DNA from: Gallionellaceae bacterium
GTDB lineage: Bacteria; Pseudomonadota; Gammaproteobacteria; Burkholderiales; Gallionellaceae
Direction of reading: 5' to 3'
NCBI GenBank assembly: GCA_030646595.1
Contig: JAUSKS010000327.1
Coordinates: 1-5,925 of the forward strand
Length of the DNA: 5,925 bases
Shown: in pieces, positions 1 through 4,850 of the stretch
How the letters are laid out: each line of letters starts with the position of its first letter
Numbering within the stretch: the stretch's first letter is position 1
The notes under the pieces: model-generated
Seen by the model: the letters and a program-made list of their open reading frames with translations, nothing else
Databases searched by the model: none
Told to the model about the DNA's origin: nothing
Program-made: the position numbers and the translations under genes

Positions 1-644
1 CCTGTGCCAGCCGTACCATAAGTGGTTTTCTGATTAGCAACGGTGGCATAGAACGGAGCCATGTCATACATAACGGCAAAGGAATCCGCTTTGCCTTTGA
101 CGTCAGTGGTTGCGCTTGCAGTTTCAGCGCCAAAGACATGGGCATAAGCCAAGCTAATGCCGCTCATGCTTGGGCTCACATAGGCAAGCGCGTTAGCGAC
201 GCGGTCAAATGGGCTACCTACACTGTCGCCCATCAGGCTGCGGTTGTCGGCAATGCCATCGCCAAACAAATCCAGGCCACGGGTGGAGTTTTTGTAGGGA
301 GTATCAAGCTTGCCCAGCTTTACGGCACCCCAGCTATCGCCTTTCAGGCCGGCGAAAGTTTCACGGGTAGCGAGGCTATTCCCACCAGCATCTACGTCAA
401 TTCCGCTTTCAACCTGGAAAATAGCAGACAAGCCGCCACCCAAATCTTCCGAACCTTTAAAACCAATAAGGGAAGAATTGCTGGCTACATGATTGGTGCC
501 GACATCGTTGCCGCTATTGCCGCTTTTTGCGAGATCCAGTGATACATTAGCCGCGCCATATACTGTCACATTCGATGTATCTGCCATTGCCACTGGTGCA
601 ACCAGCGTAGCAGCCACTGCCAAAGCGATTAAACTCTTTTTCAT
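1..644 (-). CDS. Gram-negative general porin, C-terminus beyond the left edge
   Basis: Outer-membrane trimeric beta-barrel porin for passive diffusion of small hydrophilic solutes. Reading the minus strand from ATG 644-642 gives 214 open codons with no stop before the window edge. Residues 1-21 are a classic Sec signal peptide (MKKSLIALAVAATLVAPVAMA, cleavage before D22). The mature part opens with a first strand typical of betaproteobacterial porins (NVTVYGAANVSLDL). Next come GFKGSEDLGGGLSAIFQVES near residues 61-80, then ETFAGLKGDSWGAVKLGKLD, the part of the family leading to the constriction loop. A good ribosome binding site, AGGAGA (656-651), lies 6 bases before the start. Family members are usually about 330-400 residues, so roughly half is present. 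Solute specificity cannot be told. The gene is transcribed away from the esterase gene behind it and appears to have its own long leader. Confidence 0.93.
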   Translation of the reverse strand, partial: MKKSLIALAVAATLVAPVAMADTSNVTVYGAANVSLDLAKSGNSGNDVGTNHVASNSSLIGFKGSEDLGGGLSAIFQVESGIDVDAGGNSLATRETFAGLKGDSWGAVKLGKLDTPYKNSTRGLDLFGDGIADNRSLMGDSVGSPFDRVANALAYVSPSMSGISLAYAHVFGAETASATTDVKGKADSFAVMYDMAPFYATVANQKTTYGTAGT

Positions 645-670
645 GCGTATTCTCCTAAATTTATGTATGG

Positions 671-686
671 GGTTTCCCAGGAAACC
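671..686 (-). promoter_or_regulatory. Small hairpin in the porin mRNA leader
   Basis: GGTTTCC and GGAAACC form a perfect 7-bp inverted repeat with a 2-base centre, about 15 bases upstream of the porin ribosome binding site AGGAGA (656-651). The porin leader between 645 and about 740 is otherwise free of genes. Porin mRNAs in Proteobacteria are often controlled in the leader by small RNAs, so the structure may matter, but a regulatory role is inference. The short loop means that in RNA the stem probably opens to 6 bp or fewer. Confidence 0.35.
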
Positions 687-745
687 TCTCAGGTTGTTGT
701 TTACAGCTGTGAGAAGTCAGCGCGCATTCTGTCAGAGGGCCGAAT

Positions 746-777
746 AGCATAGCAAGGCGGCTGTTGTATTTTTGCAA
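746..777 (-). promoter_or_regulatory. Weak candidate promoter for the porin gene
   Basis: On the minus strand TTGCAA (777-772) is followed after 17 bases by TGCTAT (754-749), or after 20 bases by the better -10 match TATGCT (751-746). Neither combination is a good sigma-70 promoter, since the better box has too long a spacer. It is offered because it is the only -35/-10-like pair seen between the inverted repeat at 782-864 and the porin start, and would give a leader of about 100 bases. Confidence 0.2.
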
Positions 778-781
778 CATG

Positions 782-864
782 GGAGTGCGGTGGCACGACA
801 CCGCTTTGCTTTTGCGCAGACACGTCTGCGCTTTTATAAAAGCGGCGTCGTGCCGCCGCACTCC
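782..864. repeat. 83-bp nested inverted repeat, possible REP or MITE-like palindrome
   Basis: Two 26-base outer arms, 782-807 (starting GGAGTGCGGTGGCACGAC) and 839-864, are complementary at 24 of 26 positions; the two mismatches are both transitions. Inside lies a second perfect stem, GCGCAGAC (814-821) with GTCTGCGC (824-831), followed on the plus strand by TTTT. A third perfect palindrome, CTTTTATAAAAG, spans 831-842. The element sits 18 bases after the esterase stop codon and upstream of the porin promoter region. It may serve as a transcription barrier: the inner stem plus TTTT looks like a weak terminator for plus-strand transcripts, while the minus strand lacks a T run. Its length, symmetry and GC-rich arms suggest an interspersed repeat rather than a simple terminator, but only one copy is in this window. 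Confidence 0.7.
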
Positions 865-882
865 ATAACTGGCATGGCGGGG

Positions 883-1548
883 CTAAGGGGTTAATAGCTT
901 GCCTAGCCAGGCTTCGATGGCACGCACTTCTTCCATGCAGACGGTATGCGGCATGAGGTAGTCATGCCACTCCAGTGCGCAACCCCATGCTTTTAATTTT
1001 TCGGCTGAGGCTAAGCCCAAGGTGTAAGGCACGATAGGATCATTCTGCCCATGTGCCATAAAGATGGGTAGGCCGCGAGCAGTTGTGCTGGCTTCATCTG
1101 CCAAGGTTTCGGCCAGCGGCAAATAAGTGGACAGCGCAATAACGCCACCCAAACGTGCAGCATGGCGCAAGCCAGTGTGCAAGGCGATGGCCCCACCTTG
1201 CGAAAAACCGGCGAGATAAATATTTTGTGCGGCAATGCCGGATTGCTTTTCCTGCGCAATCAGCATTTCTATCGCGGCTTGGGAAGCACGTATGCCAGCA
1301 CTATCAGGCTGTCTGCCTATATCTGTCACAGCAATGTCATACCATGCGGGCATCATCGCACCCCCATTGATAGTCACGGGCAGCTGCGGGGCATGGGGAA
1401 ATAAATAGCGCACCGCTACGGGCAATTTTATCTCGTCTGCCAGCGGCACAAAATCTTCGCCATCTGCGCCCAGGCCATGCAACCAGATGATGCTGTGCCG
1501 GGGAGATTTTCCGGTCTCCAGCTTGATATGCGGTAATACTTTATTCAT
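883..1548 (-). CDS. Phospholipase/carboxylesterase family alpha/beta hydrolase
   Basis: Small cytoplasmic serine esterase of the Abhydrolase_2 (carboxylesterase/acyl-protein-thioesterase-like) family, 221 residues, a typical full length. HGLGADGEDF (24-33) is the oxyanion-hole region. GFSQGG (114-119) is the nucleophile elbow with Ser116. HGQNDPIVP (166-174) carries the acid Asp170, and MPHTV (199-203) carries His201. The usual family motif around the histidine is MGHSV, so Pro in place of Gly is a small deviation. No signal peptide is seen. The ATG at 1548 overlaps the last 8 bases of yjgA. No Shine-Dalgarno is evident before it, so translational coupling to yjgA is likely. Natural substrate is unknown; homologues hydrolyse short-chain esters. 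Confidence 0.92.
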   Translation of the reverse strand: MNKVLPHIKLETGKSPRHSIIWLHGLGADGEDFVPLADEIKLPVAVRYLFPHAPQLPVTINGGAMMPAWYDIAVTDIGRQPDSAGIRASQAAIEMLIAQEKQSGIAAQNIYLAGFSQGGAIALHTGLRHAARLGGVIALSTYLPLAETLADEASTTARGLPIFMAHGQNDPIVPYTLGLASAEKLKAWGCALEWHDYLMPHTVCMEEVRAIEAWLGKLLTP

Positions 1549-2071
1549 GAGTTGCGGTCGGGTGTTCTGGTAAAATTTCGCGCAATACCTGAAATATCTC
1601 GCGGTAACTCTTGGGTGGCTTGGCCGCTTCCTTTTCCTTCAGCGCATTGCGCACCAAAGCGCGCAAGCGCTGGGCATCTGCACCGGGATGGGCGGAGAGC
1701 AACTCAGTCAAAGCACCTTCGTCTTCCAGCAAACGATCACGCCAGCGTTCAATTTGATGCAGCCAGGCGATATGTTGATGCGATTTCCCGCTCCACACCT
1801 CCAGCTTGGCCACGATCGGTGCGGTATCCACTTCGCGCATAAGTTTGCCGATGTATTGCATTTGTCGCCGCTGTGCGCCGAATTTATTGATACGCTTTAC
1901 TTCGCGCACGGCTTCAAACAAGCGTTCCGGTAAATCCAGTTCTTTCAGGCGTTCGTTGCTGAGCTCGACCAGTTCTTCGCCTATGGCTTGCAGATCGTGC
2001 ATTTGCTGCTTGATCTTGGTCTTGCTGGGGGGGAGGTCCAGTTCTTCGGCAGAGTCGTCGTGATATTGCAT
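1541..2071 (-). CDS. yjgA: Ribosome-associated protein YjgA (DarP family, DUF615)
   Basis: Homologue of E. coli YjgA/DarP, a protein bound to late 50S ribosomal precursors and needed for efficient large-subunit maturation. The predicted protein is 176 residues, close to the E. coli length of about 180. It is highly charged and mostly helical. Family landmarks are the N-terminal LPPSKTKIKQQM, then IGEELVELSNERL, the central RRQMQYIGKLMR and the C-terminal KSYREIFQVLREIL. The frame stays open upstream to an ATG at 2155, but the extra 28 residues are not family-like and would run across the pmbA start, so the ATG at 2071 is preferred. No clear ribosome binding site precedes it. It is the first gene of a minus-strand pair with the esterase and is divergent from pmbA, a pairing I associate with beta- and gammaproteobacteria. 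Confidence 0.92.
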   Translation of the reverse strand: MQYHDDSAEELDLPPSKTKIKQQMHDLQAIGEELVELSNERLKELDLPERLFEAVREVKRINKFGAQRRQMQYIGKLMREVDTAPIVAKLEVWSGKSHQHIAWLHQIERWRDRLLEDEGALTELLSAHPGADAQRLRALVRNALKEKEAAKPPKSYREIFQVLREILPEHPTATHE

Positions 2072-2104
2072 GGCAGCGAAATAATAAGTAGATGTTGTTA
2101 TGAT

Positions 2105-2126
2105 AACGCTTTCCCATGAAAGCGTT
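2105..2126. promoter_or_regulatory. Perfect 9-bp inverted repeat in the yjgA-pmbA divergent spacer
   Basis: AACGCTTTC (2105-2113) and GAAAGCGTT (2118-2126) are exact reverse complements separated by CCAT. The repeat ends 6 bases before the preferred pmbA start at 2133. A second small palindrome, GTTATGATAAC (2097-2107), touches its left side and contains -10-like boxes on both strands (TATGAT plus, TATCAT minus). It could be an operator for a dimeric repressor, or a hairpin in the pmbA leader covering the ribosome binding region. If pmbA instead began at the in-frame ATG at 2100, the repeat would be coding. The repeat itself is certain; its role is inferred. Confidence 0.55.
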
Positions 2127-2132
2127 TGCGAT

Positions 2133-3488
2133 ATGAATGACCTCACCTTACCCACCCAGCGATTCTCTCACTCCGCGGATACCCTGCGCCAGATCGCGCG
2201 CGATATGCTGCAATATGCCCAGCAGCAAGGCGCGACCGCCTGTGCAGCAGAAGTGTCTGATGGCCTGGGGCAAGGCGTTACCGTGCGCCAGGGCGAAGTG
2301 GAAACCATAGAATATAACCGCGATAAAAGTTTGGGGGTGAGTGTCTACCTCGGCCAGAAACGTGGCAATGCCCACACTTCGGATTTTTCGCCACAAGCCA
2401 TACGCGATTCGGTAGATGCGGCACTGGCTATTGCGCGCCATACCGCCAATGATGATTGCGCCGGGCTGCCTGAGCGGGAACTGCTGGCCACCGAATTCCC
2501 CGATCTGGACTTGTATCACCCGTGGCTACTGAATGTAGAGGACGCGATAGCATTGGCCAAAGACTGCGAACAGGCAGCTTTCGATACCGATACCCGCATC
2601 CAAAATTCCGAAGGTGCCACGGTGCATATTCATGAGGCGCAATTTGTTTACGCCAACAGCCTGGGCTTTGTGGGCGGCTTCCCCAGCTCGCGCCACAGCA
2701 TCAGTTGCGCGGTTATCGCTGGCAAGGAAGAAGCCATGCAACGCGACTACTGGTATAGCGAAGCGCGTGCTGCCAGTGATTTGTTGCCCGCCATCAACAT
2801 AGGGCGCATCGCCGCAAGCCGTGCTTTGCGGCGGCTTAATGGCCGCAAGCTGGATACCATGCAAGTGCCCGTATTATTCGAAGCGCCAGTGGCGGCCAGT
2901 TTGCTGGGGCATTTTGTCAATGCAGTGAGTGGCGGCAGTCTCTATCGCAAATCTTCTTTCTTGCTGGATCAATTGGGACAGCCCGTGTTCTCTGCCAATA
3001 TTCATCTGGATGATGTGCCGGATATTCCGCGTGGGCTGGGCAGTGGCGCGTTCGACGACGAAGGTGTGGCAACGCAGCGGCGTGCCATTGTTGAGCAGGG
3101 GGTATTACAAGGTTATTTCTTGAGCAGCTATTCCGCACGCAAGCTGGGCATGAAAACGACTGGCAATGCGGGCGGCAATCACAATCTGGTATTGCGGCCC
3201 GGCGAACTGGACTTTGACGGCTTGCTGAAAAAAATGGGGCGTGGTTTGCTGGTGACTGAGTTACTGGGCCAAGGCGTCAATCACATCACCGGCGATTACT
3301 CGCGCGGCGCGGCGGGTTTTTGGGTAGAAAATGGTGCCATACAATATCCCGTGGAAGAAATTACCATTGCCGGCAACCTCAAGGAAATGTATCGCCACAT
3401 CGCGGCGGTGGGTAATGATGTATTGGCGCAAGGCTCACGACGGTGTAGTTCTATATTGATAGAAAATATGATGGTGGCTGGGCAGTAG
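2133..3488 (+). CDS. pmbA: Metalloprotease-associated protein PmbA/TldE
   Basis: PmbA (TldE) pairs with TldD to form a cytoplasmic heterodimeric protease that trims peptides such as microcin B17 precursor and acts on CcdA in E. coli. TldD carries the metal-binding motif and TldE does not. From the ATG at 2133 the protein is 451 residues, almost the E. coli length of 450, which favours this start over the in-frame ATG at 2100. Visible landmarks are EVETIEYNRDKSLGVSVYLG (55-74), the central FEAPVAASLLGHFVNAVSGG region (249-268), DIPRGLGSGAFDDEGV (297-312), and the strongly conserved GDYSRGAAGFWVENG (387-401) with EITIAGNLKEMY (409-420) near the end. It seems intact. No tldD is in the window. 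It is divergent from yjgA and followed by the hicAB module in the same direction. Confidence 0.95.
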   Translation: MNDLTLPTQRFSHSADTLRQIARDMLQYAQQQGATACAAEVSDGLGQGVTVRQGEVETIEYNRDKSLGVSVYLGQKRGNAHTSDFSPQAIRDSVDAALAIARHTANDDCAGLPERELLATEFPDLDLYHPWLLNVEDAIALAKDCEQAAFDTDTRIQNSEGATVHIHEAQFVYANSLGFVGGFPSSRHSISCAVIAGKEEAMQRDYWYSEARAASDLLPAINIGRIAASRALRRLNGRKLDTMQVPVLFEAPVAASLLGHFVNAVSGGSLYRKSSFLLDQLGQPVFSANIHLDDVPDIPRGLGSGAFDDEGVATQRRAIVEQGVLQGYFLSSYSARKLGMKTTGNAGGNHNLVLRPGELDFDGLLKKMGRGLLVTELLGQGVNHITGDYSRGAAGFWVENGAIQYPVEEITIAGNLKEMYRHIAAVGNDVLAQGSRRCSSILIENMMVAGQ

Positions 3489-3524
3489 CTGACGCAGACA
3501 ACAGATAGTGCTATCAAATAATGC

Positions 3525-3553
3525 TTGCAATTTAAGGTGCAATCTACTAGCAT
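3525..3553 (+). promoter_or_regulatory. Candidate hicAB promoter overlapping short palindromes
   Basis: TTGCAA (3525-3530), a 17-base spacer and TAGCAT (3548-3553) form a plausible sigma-70 pair with 4 of 6 matches in each box. The predicted transcription start falls about 7 bases downstream, at the GTG start of hicA, so the transcript could be leaderless. Two small inverted repeats lie here: GATAG/CTATC (3504-3508 and 3511-3515) and TTGCA/TGCAA (3525-3529 and 3538-3542). They are natural candidates for the HicB operator, since HicB antitoxins usually repress their own promoter. All roles are inferred. Confidence 0.35.
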
Positions 3554-3559
3554 TTATCC

Positions 3560-3814
3560 GTGAAAACCAAGCACCGCAAAACACTGGAAGCCATTTTCAG
3601 CAAGCCAACCAAGGCCAACATTGTTTTTTCGGACATTGAAGCGTTATTTGTTGCCTTGGGTGGGGACATAATCGAAGGTGCGGGTTCGCGCATAACCGTA
3701 GAATTGAGCGATGAGCGGGCACATTTCCACCGCCCCCATCCCGGCAAAGAAGCGAAAAAATATCAGGTGGAAAACGCCAGAGAGTTTTTAGAAAGGCAGG
3801 AAATGAAACCATGA
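3560..3814 (+). CDS. hicA: HicA-family toxin (putative mRNA interferase)
   Basis: Predicted toxin of a type II HicAB system. Classical HicA is a small double-stranded-RNA-binding-fold protein that cleaves mRNA. The 84-residue product fits the HicA size range and a subfamily whose opening is like KHRKTLEAIFSKPT and whose later parts are GAGSRITVEL (40-49), HFHRPHP (55-61) and YQVENAREFLE (68-78). The canonical HicA Gly-Ser-His catalytic motif reads Gly-Ser-Arg here (42-44), so the catalytic detail may differ or the histidines at 55, 57 and 60 may take part. The GTG at 3560 is the only reasonable start, because an in-frame stop lies four codons upstream at 3548. No Shine-Dalgarno is close to it. 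It overlaps hicB by four bases (ATGA), the usual toxin-first arrangement. Toxic activity is inferred from family and neighbour. Confidence 0.8.
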   Translation: MKTKHRKTLEAIFSKPTKANIVFSDIEALFVALGGDIIEGAGSRITVELSDERAHFHRPHPGKEAKKYQVENAREFLERQEMKP

Positions 3815-4140
3815 ATAACACCATGACATACAAGGGTTATACTGCCCGCATTGAATTTGACCCAGACGACAATATATTTGTTGGTCGGGTGCTGGGCGTA
3901 CGGGACATCATTGGATTCCACGGTGCAACCGTAGCCAAGCTAACTGCTGATTTTCATGCAGCAATAAACCACTACATAGACGTTTGCAAGCAGCAAGGCC
4001 AAACGCCAGAAAAACCAGCTTCCGGCAAACTCATGTTGCGCGTACCGCCAGAAGTTCATGCTGCTGCGCTGGTTGCAGCCAAAGCGCATGGCAAAAGCCT
4101 GAATCAATGGGCAGCAGAGGTGTTGGCGCATGCAATTTGA
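3811..4140 (+). CDS. hicB: HicB-family antitoxin with C-terminal ribbon-helix-helix domain
   Basis: Antitoxin partner of HicA, expected to bind and neutralise the toxin and to repress the module's promoter. The 109-residue protein has an N-terminal HicB-like domain: MTYKGYTARIEFDPDDNIFV at 5-24, then GRVLGVRDIIGFHGATVAKL and the helical FHAAINHYIDVCK. The C-terminal part (73-107) reads as an Arc-type ribbon-helix-helix: KLMLRVPPEVHAAALVAAK, then GKSLNQWAAEVLAHA. The ATG at 3811 shares ATGA with the hicA stop and has AGGA (3798-3801) nine bases upstream. A second ATG at 3823 is a possible start. The better ribosome binding site than that of hicA would favour antitoxin over toxin translation. 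Confidence 0.88.
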   Translation: MNNTMTYKGYTARIEFDPDDNIFVGRVLGVRDIIGFHGATVAKLTADFHAAINHYIDVCKQQGQTPEKPASGKLMLRVPPEVHAAALVAAKAHGKSLNQWAAEVLAHAI

Positions 4141-4156
4141 TATGACACTCAAATTG
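4133..4156 (+). repeat. Hairpin over the hicB stop codon
   Basis: CAATTTGA (4133-4140) and TCAAATTG (4149-4156) are exact reverse complements with an 8-base loop, so the hicB TGA stop is inside the stem. An alternative fold pairs GACAC (4144-4148) with GTGTC (4161-4165). No T run follows either, so this is not a standard intrinsic terminator; it may protect the 3' end of the transcript or be chance. Confidence 0.35.
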
Positions 4157-4191
4157 AGCTGTGTCGTCACAACGGGCTGCGTACAAGAAGC

Positions 4192-4220
4192 TTGACTTAT
4201 GTCCCTAGAATAGAGAAAAT
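4192..4220 (+). promoter_or_regulatory. Candidate sigma-70 promoter upstream of the atp operon
   Basis: TTGACT (4192-4197, 5 of 6 matches) is followed after exactly 17 bases by GAAAAT (4215-4220, 4 of 6). The bases right after it, GCGCGCGC (4221-4228), form a GC-rich discriminator, a feature known from growth-rate and stringently controlled promoters. Transcription would begin near 4227 and give a leader of about 235 bases that contains the stem-loop at 4241-4270 and the MITE-like element before atpI. It is the best promoter-like pair seen in the 321-base gap after hicB. Confidence 0.35.
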
Positions 4221-4240
4221 GCGCGCGCTTTTTGTCGCCT

Positions 4241-4270
4241 TGAGCACAGGAGCAATGCTCCGGGTGCTCA
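4241..4270 (+). repeat. Strong stem-loop between hicB and the MITE-like element
   Basis: TGAGCAC (4241-4247) pairs with GTGCTCA (4264-4270), and inside it GGAGC (4249-4253) pairs with GCTCC (4257-4261) around an AAT loop, leaving only a 1/2-base internal bulge. Twelve base pairs in 30 bases make this a stable RNA hairpin. No T run follows on either strand, so a canonical Rho-independent terminator is not supported. It may end the hicAB transcript with help of Rho, protect a 3' end, or be part of the atp leader. Confidence 0.5.
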
Positions 4271-4288
4271 GATGAATGATGATTCAAC

Positions 4289-4468
4289 TATACATAGCGA
4301 CAGAAATTACATAGCGACAGAAATTGTCGCGAGCGGTTTGAGGGTGGGGGAGGCCGGAGCGCAGCGACCGGAGTGTACATGTTAGTTTACCGCTACGCGG
4401 CCCCGGATCGCGTAGCACCGCCCGACCCCGCCCTCGAATTGCGCAGTAGATTTATGTCGCTATGTATA
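4289..4468. mobile_element. MITE-like element with terminal inverted repeats, no coding capacity
   Basis: The left end TATACATAGCGACAGAAAT (4289-4307) matches the reverse complement of the right end (4468-4450) at 18 of 19 positions, with the outer 14 perfect. Weaker complementarity continues inward: GAGGGTGGGG (4340-4349) faces the reverse complement GAGGGCGGGG of 4434-4425. The centre contains a perfect stem, GCTACGCG (4392-4399) with CGCGTAGC (4409-4416). The length is 180 bp and no transposase is encoded, as expected of a miniature inverted-repeat element mobilised in trans. Outer TA dinucleotides at both ends suggest a TA target duplication, though this merges with the repeat symmetry. 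The right end overlaps the first seven bases of atpI, supplying its ATG, and also creates a perfect TATAAT (4465-4470). Not a named element that I can recognise. Confidence 0.72.
4291..4324 (+). repeat. 17-bp tandem duplication at the left end of the MITE-like element
   Basis: TACATAGCGACAGAAAT occurs twice without a gap, at 4291-4307 and 4308-4324, identical in all 17 bases. The right end of the element has only one copy. The second copy also forms a hairpin with the following bases, GCGACA (4314-4319) and TGTCGC (4325-4330). It may reflect replication slippage or an abortive second insertion or excision event. Confidence 0.85.
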
Positions 4469-4842
4469 ATACAACGATAAGCCGCGCGGTTCATAAAGCG
4501 GCACGCTGGCAGCTCATCGCAACAGCCCTTGTAGCACTCGCACTTTTAGCGTTTGCAGGCGTACACGCGGCGCTTTCTGCCTTGTTGGGAGGAGCGTCGG
4601 TTATCGCAGGATGCTACGCTGGTGTGGCTGTAACAGGGAGCAGTGGCAATACCAATCCAGGCGCATTGTTGGTCACCTTGCTCAAAGCCGAGGCAATCAA
4701 GATCGTGGTGATTGTCTTGCTGTTGTTTGTGATATATAGATATTATGCAGGGCTGGTTCCGCTGGCCTTGATAGGCGGGCTTGCAAGCGCTGCACTCATT
4801 TCAGGGGCGGGGCTGCGGGCCGTAAATGAAAATAACAAGTAG
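4462..4842 (+). CDS. atpI: ATP synthase protein I (AtpI)
   Basis: Small inner-membrane protein at the head of atp operons, thought to help assemble the c-subunit ring of F1Fo ATP synthase; it is not part of the finished enzyme. The 126-residue product has about four hydrophobic helices, near residues 17-35, 38-57, 78-95 and 98-118. The family signature [17 protein letters not shown] lies at 73-89, preceded by a charged N-terminus with RWQL at 15-18. The ATG at 4462 is the only sensible start in frame, as no other ATG, GTG or TTG occurs before the first membrane helix. It lies inside the terminal repeat of the MITE-like element and has no Shine-Dalgarno. A competing ATG at 4454 in another frame gives only 8 codons, ending at 4480. 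Eight bases separate atpI from atpB. Confidence 0.88.
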   Translation: MYNTTISRAVHKAARWQLIATALVALALLAFAGVHAALSALLGGASVIAGCYAGVAVTGSSGNTNPGALLVTLLKAEAIKIVVIVLLLFVIYRYYAGLVPLALIGGLASAALISGAGLRAVNENNK

Positions 4843-4850
4843 GATTTGGC

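Noticed and set aside
138..542. 134-codon open frame on the plus strand.
   Set aside because: It is antisense to the porin gene, which has a signal peptide, family motifs and a ribosome binding site; this frame has none of these.
2100..2132. Longer pmbA start at ATG 2100.
   Set aside because: The added 11 residues are not family-like, contain the perfect inverted repeat, and exceed the usual PmbA length; kept only as an alternative.
2072..2155. Longer yjgA start at ATG 2155.
   Set aside because: It would overlap the pmbA start and add 28 residues with no resemblance to the family N-terminus.
4241..4270. Rho-independent terminator after hicB.
   Set aside because: The stem is strong but no T run follows on either strand, so it is reported only as a stem-loop.
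3940..4287. 115-codon open frame on the minus strand over hicB and the following gap.
   Set aside because: Cysteine- and histidine-rich composition with no recognisable family, no ribosome binding site, and mostly antisense to hicB.
4289..4330. CRISPR-like repeat.
   Set aside because: Only two copies, directly adjacent with no spacer, at the end of an element with inverted repeats.
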